Part shown: positions 1 through 5,110 of the stretch, in pieces | Layout: the number at the start of each line of letters is the position of its first letter | How positions within the stretch are numbered: the stretch's first letter is position 1 | From: Candidatus Nitrosopolaris rasttigaisensis | Lineage (GTDB): Archaea > Thermoproteota > Nitrososphaeria > Nitrososphaerales > Nitrososphaeraceae | DNA: 5,152 bases | NCBI GenBank assembly: GCA_933226995.1 | Contig: CAKOFP010000207.1 | Location: forward strand, 1 to 5,152 | Reading direction: 5' to 3' | Notes under the pieces: generated by a model | What the model was told of the DNA's origin: nothing | The model's input: the letters and a program-made list of their open reading frames with translations, nothing else | The model's database searches: none | Translations under genes and position numbers: made by a program

Positions 1-57
1 GGTAAGGAATATGAAGTAAACATTACAGAAATCAGTAGATAAGGAGATGGTACCTGT
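1..57 (+). pseudogene. TRAM-domain protein remnant with an in-frame stop
   Basis: Frame 1 opens at the window edge and reads GKEYEVNITEISR, then TAA (40-42), then GDGTC. This matches the start of a TRAM domain, which typically reads like G-x-E/K-Y-x-V-x-I-x-E-x-S-R-x-G-D-G followed by a hydrophobic strand. The stop sits between SR and GDG, where homologues carry K, R or Q; CAA or AAA to TAA would be a single substitution. After GDG the expected continuation (a GIAR-like strand) is missing in all three frames, so the gene looks both stopped and truncated. TRAM domains bind RNA, and small stand-alone TRAM proteins are common in archaea. The N-terminal part, if any, lies outside the window. An alternative is a real C-terminus ending at 42, but the GDG directly after the stop argues for decay. 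Confidence 0.55.
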
Positions 58-284
58 TTATCCTTTAGTGATAAGATAAAAATTGCTTATACTATTCCAA
101 TTCTATTCAAGTACTAAATCTATTTTTCCATATTATGTCCAACTGCGATCCATATTCAGACAATACAAAAAGCCTAATTCAAAGCGTAACCCACAGCTAT
201 CATAAACTTTAATTCTTCAACATTGATGTTAAATCAAGATAGTTTCTCCATATAGAAAGACAAACCTCTCTGATCATAGTCTAA

Positions 285-632
285 CCGACCAGTCATCTAT
301 GCTCCGCTTCATCGAAGGTAATTGGGGCTTGTAACGAATGGGAACGTGACCCTGAAAGCTGGATGTACAATGATATTGACTGTCAGTTTGCAATTTGCGA
401 AACATTTTTTTGAACTGCGACCGTTTTCAAATCTGCAGAACAACACAGTGAGAAGGCTATCTTTCACACTTGTCCTATATGTGCAGGTAGCAATATTTCT
501 GTAATTACTATTGCAACTGAAATATTCAGGAAATAGGTGGTAGACAAAATGTCCGGCATGTTTCGGACATTACTGAGATCAATAGGATTTCATTGCACTG
601 GTCAACTATTCATAGCATTAGGTCAAAACATC
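285..632 (+). pseudogene. Possible decayed reading frame with a CPxC knuckle
   Basis: Frame 3 runs 285-632 (about 116 codons) with only two stops: TGA at 411-413, directly after a run of seven T, and TAG at 534-536. The text has a protein-like composition: NEWERDPESWMYNDIDCQFA before the first stop, then SEKAIFHTCPICAGSNISVI, with Cys codons at 471 and 480 forming a CPIC knuckle. A second CxxC needed for a zinc ribbon is not visible. I do not recognise the family. It could be a dead zinc-ribbon gene related in kind to its neighbours, or simply a chance open frame in AT-rich DNA. Confidence 0.22.
549..570. repeat. Short inverted repeat (7-bp arms, 8-nt loop)
   Basis: ATGTCCG (549-555) and CGGACAT (564-570) are perfect reverse complements around the loop GCATGTTT. 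The arms are richer in G+C than the surroundings. It lies about 75 bases before the TATA box of the zinc-ribbon gene. It could be a regulator site or a small hairpin, but 7-bp arms can arise by chance in a window of this size. Confidence 0.3.
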
Positions 633-642
633 TGAAATCTGA

Positions 643-652
643 ACTTTTATAG
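643..652 (+). promoter_or_regulatory. Archaeal TATA box for the 42-aa zinc-ribbon gene
   Basis: The element ACTTTTATAG is a good archaeal TATA box. Its centre lies about 30 bases upstream of the ATG at 678, so transcription would start at or a few bases before the start codon. No Shine-Dalgarno sequence lies between it and the ATG. This fits the leaderless mRNAs usual in Thaumarchaeota and supports the ATG at 678 as the true start. Confidence 0.5.
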
Positions 653-677
653 CCCCTTAGTTAGTTGACAGAATATT

Positions 678-806
678 ATGGTTGCAAGCAGGGATGATAA
701 TACTACCTTATGTCATCATTGTAAAAATATGCCAGCAGAGATATTTCAAGAAGATGGTGATTATTGTTTGGACTGCTGGCAAGAACGAGTATACCCTCTT
801 CAATAG
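678..806 (+). CDS. Small zinc-ribbon protein (42 aa, CxxC-x14-CxxC)
   Basis: This is a complete 42-codon frame from ATG to TAG. Cys12 and Cys15 (in CHHC) and Cys30 and Cys33 (in CLDCW) form two zinc knuckles 14 residues apart, the geometry of a treble-clef or zinc-ribbon fold. The segment between them, PAEIFQEDGDY, is acidic, and the C-terminal tail ERVYPLQ is short. Proteins of this size with a hydrophilic linker and a final CxxCW are familiar in Thaumarchaeota as single-domain zinc proteins; their role is unknown, with nucleic-acid or protein binding usual for the fold. A TATA box about 30 bases upstream fixes the start. It stands alone, with no gene in the same direction within 300 bases on either side. 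It is the only intact gene in the left 2.7 kb. Confidence 0.8.
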   Translation: MVASRDDNTTLCHHCKNMPAEIFQEDGDYCLDCWQERVYPLQ

Positions 807-1115
807 AGTAATATGTTCAGCCAATTTTCTGTAAGCTACTAATCAACATACGTACTGAACATCGTGATATCAGTTGTTAATAACATTCTGTGCGAACTGC
901 TTTCTTCGTTATGTATTGTAACTTTATTATTACAACGATCTCACACGAACTTTATAGGTTGAAAGAAGAAGACATATTCAGAGAGAATTGCATCTAGTAA
1001 GTAGCCACATCATCGAGTGGCCTGTTAATGTTGTCTATTTATAAGATACTATAGTGCCTTTATTGTAGTTTGAGAATTCGAGAATCACTCCGGTTACTCG
1101 ATTATAATCAAATAA
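807..1115. other. Non-coding gap
   Basis: I find no gene on either strand. The gap holds an 8-bp inverted repeat with a long spacer (ATGTTCAG at 813-820, CTGAACAT at 855-862), a 5-bp GC-rich hairpin GCCAC/GTGGC (1004-1008, 1017-1021), and two TATA-like elements, ACTTTATAGG (949-958) and CTATTTATAAG (about 1036-1046). Neither TATA element has a plausible start codon about 27 bases downstream, so a non-coding transcript is possible but unsupported. Confidence 0.4.
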
Positions 1116-1349
1116 GTAAACCTCGTTTGCAGAAAGTGGCATTCGTTCTATTGTACTTTCTTTACAGGAAGGACATTCAATAACGCCAAAACTACTCTCA
1201 TGTTAAGATATGATGCACACCAAAAGCATGAATTACATAATAAGAAATCTATTTTTTTGGATATCCTAGCAATAGGAGACGCTGCTGCTTTTTCATTACT
1301 AGGCATAGCCGTAGTAGCATGTAGAATAGTAGCTTCTAGCGAAGGGTAA
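1116..1349 (+). pseudogene. Possible remnant or microprotein with one membrane segment
   Basis: Frame 3 is open from 1116 to the TAA at 1347-1349, but the only usual start is ATG 1200, giving 49 aa. The C-terminal half is a clear membrane helix (IFLDILAIGDAAAFSLLGIA, continuing VVACRIVAS). The opposite-strand frame at 1148-1369 has the composition expected for the shadow of a membrane helix; the antisense of the HdeD-like gene in this window gives a very similar Ala/Pro/Ser/Lys-rich text. So the plus strand is the likelier coding side. Upstream of the ATG the frame reads FYCTFF-TGRTFNNAKTTLM with His residues after it, which faintly recalls a C2H2 finger whose second Cys and first His are lost. 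A GDA-x-x-F-x-L-x-G pattern also faintly recalls TRIC-type channels. Neither family can be claimed. Confidence 0.28.
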
Positions 1350-1378
1350 ATTATTTCAGCAAAAGACATTAAACACTG

Positions 1379-1392
1379 AGTACTTTTGTACT
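1379..1392. repeat. Small hairpin AGTAC-TTTT-GTACT
   Basis: A 5-bp perfect stem closes a four-T loop in the spacer between the putative 1116-1349 frame and the minus-strand zinc-ribbon fragment. It is too small to call a terminator with confidence. Confidence 0.2.
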
Positions 1393-1464
1393 ATAAAAAT
1401 ATTCTGTGATTTTTATCTTATGAATGAAACCAGTAGAAGATTCAGTAAGACGAATAATAGAAGT

Positions 1465-1596
1465 TCATAACTGACCAGAAATATCTCCTATTAAGCTCCG
1501 ATTTACATATGAGAGATAACTTTTATTAGTTGGAGACATACGTAATGCCATACCGCAACAAGGACAGAACACACCATTGTGGCAATAAGAAAGCTT
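1465..1596 (-). pseudogene. Decayed CPCC zinc-ribbon protein fragment
   Basis: Between a TAG (1597-1599) and a TGA (1465-1467) the minus strand reads KLSYCHNGVFCPCCGMALRM, followed by SPTNKSYL. The FCPxCGMxLRxxPxN pattern is one I associate with small thaumarchaeal zinc-ribbon proteins, where the second knuckle is followed by a basic helix. Here there is no ATG before the first Cys, the frame is closed just five codons upstream of it, the second Cys of the first knuckle is not evident, and the basic tail is replaced by a stop. It therefore looks like the surviving core of a dead gene. The in-frame GTG at about residue 9 would exclude the first Cys. The alternative is a chance match of a very short motif, which I think less likely given CPCCGMALR. 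Confidence 0.5.
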
Positions 1597-1646
1597 CTAT
1601 GTTATCGTATAATAGTCATTGAATAGTTTATTCTTTTATTTTGACG

Positions 1647-2164
1647 TTATCCAAGTGGTGGAATTATCCAGTACAACCATTGTGGAGAAGCTACACCTGA
1701 AGAATAGATTATCAACGGGGTTGCAGTTATTGCTAGCAGGATTCCCGAAATAAGTCTTAGTTTGTCCAGTGGTATTCTTGCAAGAATATGTTTAGAGTTC
1801 ACTGCAATTACGATAAACACTCCAATAGAAATTGCTGCTCCTATTAATGCACCGCTGATATCTATGAAAGTTAATGCAGCCAGTGCAGTTGCGTTTTCCG
1901 CAGACTCAAGCTTACAATCGTGATATATCCGTATTTGTGGATCTTTTCGTCAAATTCTCTCTGTTCATCTTCTTTTTGAATTGCTTCTTTGAACATTCTA
2001 GCGCCAAAGAAATACAGGGCTATTCCGAGTGCCAATTCAAGCCATCGCGTTGAAATTAATGCATCAGAGTAGAATAGTAAGAAAAACAGTATAACTGCAA
2101 ATGATACCTTGAAGCGATAAGAGAATGATATCTCAAGCGACGAAGTATTCGTGCATAACAACAA
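1647..2164 (-). pseudogene. Multi-pass membrane protein broken by a one-base frameshift
   Basis: Two minus-strand frames join into one protein of about 171 aa. The first starts at ATG 2164 and has membrane segments around residues 18-34 and 41-55, then the cytosol-like stretch MFKEAIQKEDEQREFDEKIH, then YGYITIVSLSL. Near 1901-1903 it must shift frame: one missing base would turn CTG-CGG into CTN-GCG. The second frame (1901 down to TAA 1647-1649) gives AENATALAALTFIDISGALI, two further membrane helices separated by NSKHILARIPLDKLR, and a C-terminus ending WLYWIIPPLG. Membrane character is continuous across the joint, so it was one gene. The N-terminus also looks cut: no helix or start fits upstream of 2164. 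The family is unresolved; a repeated helical module with a membrane-embedded acidic ENAT resembles LysE/GDT1-type transporters, but this is a guess. A sequencing error at 1901-1903 would give the same picture. Confidence 0.7.
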
Positions 2165-2302
2165 TTTTCCGTTCTATTTAGACCTTGAGCTAGTAATCAA
2201 AAATAGCCGAGCTCTTGTTGACTATTATAGGAGCAGTTCTTTATTTTTGTGAAAAAATATTGAAATGACATCTACTATCGAGAGTATATGATTTGCTTAT
2301 GA

Positions 2303-2724
2303 ATGATTCAAATGAAAAGACTTATAGACTTTAAATTCGGAAATGACATTCCTCTACCAATTAAGAAAATTTTACAAAACACTTTACAAATGAGCAAGAT
2401 AGATCTTTTCCTTATGGACATCAGATCATTTGCCAAAAGGAACTTTCTGCGATAGAAGTGTCCTCGCAGAAGAGTTTACTATTCTTTTTTTTAGGCCTTT
2501 TGAGATATAACAAACACTTCGAATCACTCTACCCTTTCACAACAGGATTCATTCCACTTAATCCTAATCTCGCTTCAATTCCAAAAGATCCGTTGATGAA
2601 AATAATTCGAAAAGATGGTAGGATAAAGAACAAGGTACAAATCTAGTTAAATGAAGCTGTAAATTATCAGACTAAGACTTTGGATAAAATGAATGAGATT
2701 AACAAAGAAATCGATTTGTGTTGA
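2303..2724 (+). pseudogene. Interrupted reading frame of unknown family
   Basis: A 50-codon frame starts at ATG 2303 (MIQMKRLIDFKFGND) and ends at TAG 2453-2455. A second frame is open from 2365 through 2643. It contains a possible GTG start at 2458 and reads SLYPFTTGFIPLNPNLASIP and KDPLMKIIRKDGRIKN before TAG 2644-2646. In the same frame, 25 more codons follow (NYQTKTLDKMNEINKEIDLC) to TGA 2722-2724, a helix-like acidic-basic stretch typical of coding sequence. The simplest reading is one dead gene with a frameshift near 2440 and a nonsense mutation at 2644. I recognise no domain. It is convergent with the recombinase, whose stop is only 28 bases away. It could be chance. Confidence 0.25.
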
Positions 2725-2752
2725 CCCTATCTGTTACAATAACCATAATCCA

Positions 2753-3973
2753 CTAACTCTTCGCTGTCTCTCTTAGTAATCCTTCTTTTATCAATGTGGT
2801 TTTTAATGCTAGCAGCGGTTCTAATTCTTTGTGTAGCAACTTTACTTCATCTTTGTCTCTTTCCAACATATTATTACGTCGCCTAATCTCTTGATTCTCT
2901 AGCTTTAGCCGATTTTCTTCATTTATGGTGAGAGCATTGATGGCCTTGGAGTACTCCTCTAGCAATTTGACTTGTGATTTATCAGAATTCTTATCATAAT
3001 ATACCTCGTCTAATTCCACAGAATGGCCCATAAGCAGCTTTTTGAAGGAAGGGTGAACGTCAGAATTCATAAGTGCGGTATTGAAAAATTTCCTAAATCC
3101 ATGAATTAGTGGAATTTCCTTTCTAGATTGTCCCATTGTTTGGTTTTCTTTTATGTGTTCTACCTCTCTTATTCCTGCTTGTATGAATTTTTCAGACAGA
3201 ATCTTTGATATCGTTCCAAGCAATACCTGTCTTGGATACTTGATTTTGAATATATCGTCTTTATCGAATTGCTCTCTAATCAATGGTGTATTTGGTGCTA
3301 TCTTCTCACCTGACCTTTCACGGTATGATAAGTATGAATCGACTGCAGTGCTGCATTCTGGAGTACAAAAAGTTATGTACTCTTCGGGCTCGCCCTCATA
3401 GATTGTAATCTGATATAATTTGATCTGTTTATCGTTTTCAATATTTACAGATCTAAAATTTCCCATTTTCAAGGTTGGTAATGCTCCTAATCTCATGCCT
3501 GTGGATGCAAACAATAAGACTATCACCTTTATTCTATCGTCACAGACTTCTAATAATCTACGGATTTGATTTGTGTTATATCCTATGTCTTTGTGTTTTT
3601 TTGTCCTTGCTCCTACAAATTTATTTATTTTCTTTTTGTTTATAACAACGTCATTCATCGTATAAAAATGTGAGATTGCACAAACAGCTGTAGAGATAAG
3701 AGAACGTGATCTTCCTTTGTTTTTCAGGTAAATGATATAGTCACTGGGATTTTCATTTAGTAGATTCCCTTCTACACTTTCTATGAATTGAGTAAATTTC
3801 TTAAAATTAGAGTCATATGTTTCTCTTGCTGCCTTAGTTCTTATTGACTCTAGGAAATTTCGATAATAATGCTGTTGTAGGTGCGTTTTTGTTGACGGGT
3901 CCAAAATAGATAGATAGTATTTATAGAGCGTAATATAAAAATGCACTTTAAACTCTTTTGAGATAACATTCAA
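2753..3973 (-). CDS. Tyrosine recombinase / site-specific integrase (406 aa)
   Basis: A DNA-cutting and rejoining enzyme of the phage-integrase family. Residues about 30-120 form the helical core-binding domain. The catalytic domain (about 130-345) carries Arg161 (TGMRLGALPTL), His291 and Arg294 (HGFRK), His317 (LLMGHS) and the nucleophile Tyr326, nine residues after that His as expected. The hairpin lysine of XerD-type enzymes aligns by eye with Glu193 in YEGEPEEY, which is odd. A charged coiled coil (about 350-385) follows the catalytic domain, a feature I associate with thaumarchaeal chromosomal integrases. ATG 3973 is the only ATG before residue 106 and is the start chosen. The gene is solitary: no excisionase, replication or structural gene and no tRNA lies beside it, so its target is unknown. 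A TATA box and a palindrome lie just upstream. Apart from Glu193 it appears intact and full length. Confidence 0.95.
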   Translation of the reverse strand: MNVISKEFKVHFYITLYKYYLSILDPSTKTHLQQHYYRNFLESIRTKAARETYDSNFKKFTQFIESVEGNLLNENPSDYIIYLKNKGRSRSLISTAVCAISHFYTMNDVVINKKKINKFVGARTKKHKDIGYNTNQIRRLLEVCDDRIKVIVLLFASTGMRLGALPTLKMGNFRSVNIENDKQIKLYQITIYEGEPEEYITFCTPECSTAVDSYLSYRERSGEKIAPNTPLIREQFDKDDIFKIKYPRQVLLGTISKILSEKFIQAGIREVEHIKENQTMGQSRKEIPLIHGFRKFFNTALMNSDVHPSFKKLLMGHSVELDEVYYDKNSDKSQVKLLEEYSKAINALTINEENRLKLENQEIRRRNNMLERDKDEVKLLHKELEPLLALKTTLIKEGLLRETAKS

Positions 3974-3979
3974 ACAAAC

Positions 3980-3991
3980 GGGTCTAGACCC
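3980..3991. promoter_or_regulatory. Perfect 12-bp palindrome before the recombinase gene
   Basis: GGGTCTAGACCC is a perfect palindrome ending 7 bases upstream of the recombinase ATG. It overlaps the transcription start predicted from the TATA-like element at 4009-4018. A GC-rich palindrome at a start site is the usual form of an operator for a dimeric repressor; it might also be a recombinase binding site. One 12-bp palindrome is expected by chance in about 4 kb, so the claim rests on its position and base composition. Confidence 0.35.
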
Positions 3992-4008
3992 AGAGAAAAG
4001 CAGACAAA

Positions 4009-4018
4009 CATAAAATAG
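4009..4018 (-). promoter_or_regulatory. Candidate TATA box for the recombinase gene
   Basis: On the minus strand the element reads CTATTTTATG, centred about 40 bases before the ATG at 3973. Transcription would begin near 3986-3989, leaving a leader of roughly 13-16 bases with no Shine-Dalgarno sequence. A second AT-rich element, AATTATATAGC (4058-4068 region), is an alternative and would give a leader of about 60 bases. Confidence 0.35.
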
Positions 4019-4117
4019 AAATCCAAGTAATAAGTTCTTTTACTTTCTGTTTTGTGATGCTATATAATTACCAGCAGAAACAAACGTTCTATTAACTGGT
4101 TCCGAGATCGACAATTT

Positions 4118-4157
4118 ACGCCTAGTTAAGCCTATTTATGCATATTAGAAACGCCTA
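4118..4157. repeat. Three GCCTA repeats in the divergent promoter region
   Basis: ACGCCTA occurs at 4118-4124 and again at 4151-4157, and a third GCCTA at 4130-4134. The spacings are 10 and 23 bases, and the outer pair lies 33 bases apart, about three helical turns. They sit between the divergently transcribed recombinase and C2H2 genes and could be regulator half-sites. The motif is short, so chance is possible. Confidence 0.22.
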
Positions 4158-4178
4158 TACAATTGTTGGACATATTCC

Positions 4179-4186
4179 TTAATTAT
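4179..4186 (+). promoter_or_regulatory. Candidate TATA box for the C2H2 gene
   Basis: TTAATTAT is centred about 27 bases before the ATG at 4210, the spacing expected if the transcript starts at the start codon. The region between holds no ribosome-binding site. An alternative TATA-like site, CTATTTATG (about 4132-4140), would leave a leader of about 45 bases. Confidence 0.35.
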
Positions 4187-4209
4187 CACAACCCCCTAAC
4201 AGTTATCAA

Positions 4210-4368
4210 ATGGCTGATTGCCCCCTGTGCACAGGAGCGAGAGGTATCGATAAAAAAGAAGAATTTATTGAGCATTTAGATAGCCACCAAGAAATGGCGA
4301 TGAACCATGACATGATGTTCAGAAAGTTTAAGGAATACGTATTAGCTCACGAAAACTTTACGGAATGA
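4210..4368 (+). CDS. Small C2H2 zinc-finger protein (52 aa)
   Basis: This is a complete frame from ATG to TGA. Cys4 and Cys7 (CPLC) with His22 and His26 (HLDSH) give C-x2-C-x14-H-x3-H, a slightly long C2H2 finger that begins only four residues into the protein. The zinc-binding helix carries on as an amphipathic, Met-rich stretch (EMAMNHDMMFRKFKEYVLAH) to the end. Single-finger proteins of this size are frequent in Thaumarchaeota; their targets are mostly unknown and DNA or protein binding is inferred from the fold. It is divergent from the recombinase (236 bases between starts) and convergent with the HdeD-like gene. A TATA box at leaderless spacing supports the start. Its position next to the recombinase could make it a regulator of that gene, but nothing in the sequence proves this. 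Confidence 0.82.
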   Translation: MADCPLCTGARGIDKKEEFIEHLDSHQEMAMNHDMMFRKFKEYVLAHENFTE

Positions 4369-4394
4369 GACTAAAATACGGGATGTCATAGTTT

Positions 4395-4450
4395 AAATGT
4401 ACTAATTGGTAATAGACATGACCCCAATGTTACTCAATTAGGGTACATTT
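4395..4450. terminator. Strong stem-loop in the convergent gap
   Basis: AAATGTACTAATTG (4395-4408) pairs with CAATTA (4435-4440) plus GTACATTT (4443-4450): 14 perfect base pairs interrupted only by a two-G bulge (4441-4442), around a 26-base loop. It lies between the stop codons of the C2H2 gene (4368) and the HdeD-like gene (4516), which point at each other, so it would form in the 3' end of either transcript. A bidirectional termination or RNA-processing signal is the likeliest role. Archaeal termination normally relies on T-runs, and no T-run longer than three lies directly after the stem, so the terminator label is inference; the structure itself is plain. Confidence 0.55.
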
Positions 4451-4515
4451 GGCTAACCGTTTTGATGTGGTCGGTGTTATCATATTACAAGTATGGTTTA
4501 ACTCTCCGTACTCCT

Positions 4516-5076
4516 TCACGGGATTTGCATTTTTCTTCCTGATATTCCACTTGCGATGATCTCAATTCCTAGTATTAACAGTGCTATTCCTAATATGAGA
4601 GACACAAGAATGGACACAAGAATTGTACCATAGAAAGGAGATGCCATTATTAACCCGGATAAAGCAATAGCTATAACCCCTGCACCGATGCTAAATCCTC
4701 TTGCCCAACCACGACTTTTTTTGTCTACTACTCCACGTACTATACGTGCGATACCAACAAACAGTAAAGCAATTGCCAATAAAATTATCACGAACACAGC
4801 TGTATGGACAGGATATCCTACAGCTATAGAACCAAAGATGAGAGCGAGGACGCCAAGTCCTACGGTACCCCACCGTGATTTGTTCGCGCCCAGCCCAAAT
4901 ATTCCAGTTATGATTTCAAATATTCCAAGAATGATCAAGATTATACCTAGTATGTATATTATTGAGAACAGTGTTATCCCTGGATGTACTATAACTAATA
5001 TTGATAATATGACGGCTATGGCACCTAGGCCAATTTGCACTGCCCGCATCCAGCCGGGAGATCTTGATTCGTTCAT
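4516..5076 (-). CDS. HdeD/DUF308 family six-helix membrane protein (186 aa)
   Basis: An integral membrane protein of the HdeD type, a family linked in enterobacteria to acid resistance; its role in archaea is unknown. It has six hydrophobic segments (about residues 11-31, 35-60, 72-89, 93-113, 128-147 and 152-178) arranged as three two-helix repeats. The first helix of each repeat is Gly/Ala/Ile-rich and ends near a Pro: VIVHPG, AVGYP and IMASP. The short loops are basic (NKSRW, DKKSRGWARG), as is the C-terminal GRKM. The length fits the family. I choose ATG 5076 (MNESRSPGW) over ATG 5097, because the TATA element at 5098-5110 would place the transcript start at or near 5076 and leave the upstream ATG outside or at the edge of the mRNA. 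The longer form would add only seven residues (MLLSYYA). The gene is monocistronic within the window. Confidence 0.9.
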   Translation of the reverse strand: MNESRSPGWMRAVQIGLGAIAVILSILVIVHPGITLFSIIYILGIILIILGIFEIITGIFGLGANKSRWGTVGLGVLALIFGSIAVGYPVHTAVFVIILLAIALLFVGIARIVRGVVDKKSRGWARGFSIGAGVIAIALSGLIMASPFYGTILVSILVSLILGIALLILGIEIIASGISGRKMQIP

Positions 5077-5097
5077 TGCATAATATGATAATAACAT

Positions 5098-5110
5098 CTA
5101 TACAAATAAA
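5098..5110 (-). promoter_or_regulatory. TATA box for the HdeD-like gene
   Basis: The minus strand reads TTTATTTGTATAG here. Depending on which part TBP uses, the centre is 25-31 bases before ATG 5076, giving a leaderless or nearly leaderless transcript. This placement decides the start codon, since ATG 5097 directly abuts the element. Confidence 0.45.

Larger units (their letters stand above)
58..677. other. Gene-poor stretch between the TRAM remnant and the zinc-ribbon gene
   Basis: Positions 58-284 hold no convincing reading frame on either strand; every ATG-started frame I followed there closes within a few codons. The stretch from 285 to 632 contains a faint interrupted frame, described separately. 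A short hairpin at 549-570 and the TATA box of the next gene (643-652) complete the region. The 60-codon TTG-started frame at 322-504 has no recognisable motif and overlaps the better-looking frame 3, so I do not call it a gene. Confidence 0.5.

Noticed and set aside
322..504. 60-codon plus-strand frame starting with TTG
   Set aside because: No motif, weak start and no TATA box at the right spacing. It overlaps another frame with more protein-like text.
1148..1369. 73-codon minus-strand frame
   Set aside because: Composition is typical of the antisense of a membrane helix; the plus strand reads better.
2644..2646. TAG read through as pyrrolysine
   Set aside because: No pylT, pylS or methylamine-pathway gene is seen and the lineage is not known to use it; nonsense decay is simpler.
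3153..3401. 82-codon plus-strand frame inside the recombinase
   Set aside because: It lies antisense to conserved catalytic-domain sequence of the recombinase, so it is a shadow frame.
3974..4209. tRNA gene or recombinase attachment site beside the recombinase
   Set aside because: I looked for a T-loop GGTTCRA motif and acceptor pairing. GGTTCCGAG near 4099 lacks the rest of a tRNA, and no flanking direct repeat is visible in the window.
4688..5083. 131-codon plus-strand frame and a 60-codon minus frame inside the HdeD-like gene
   Set aside because: Both are shadows of the six-helix membrane protein, which has clear family repeats.
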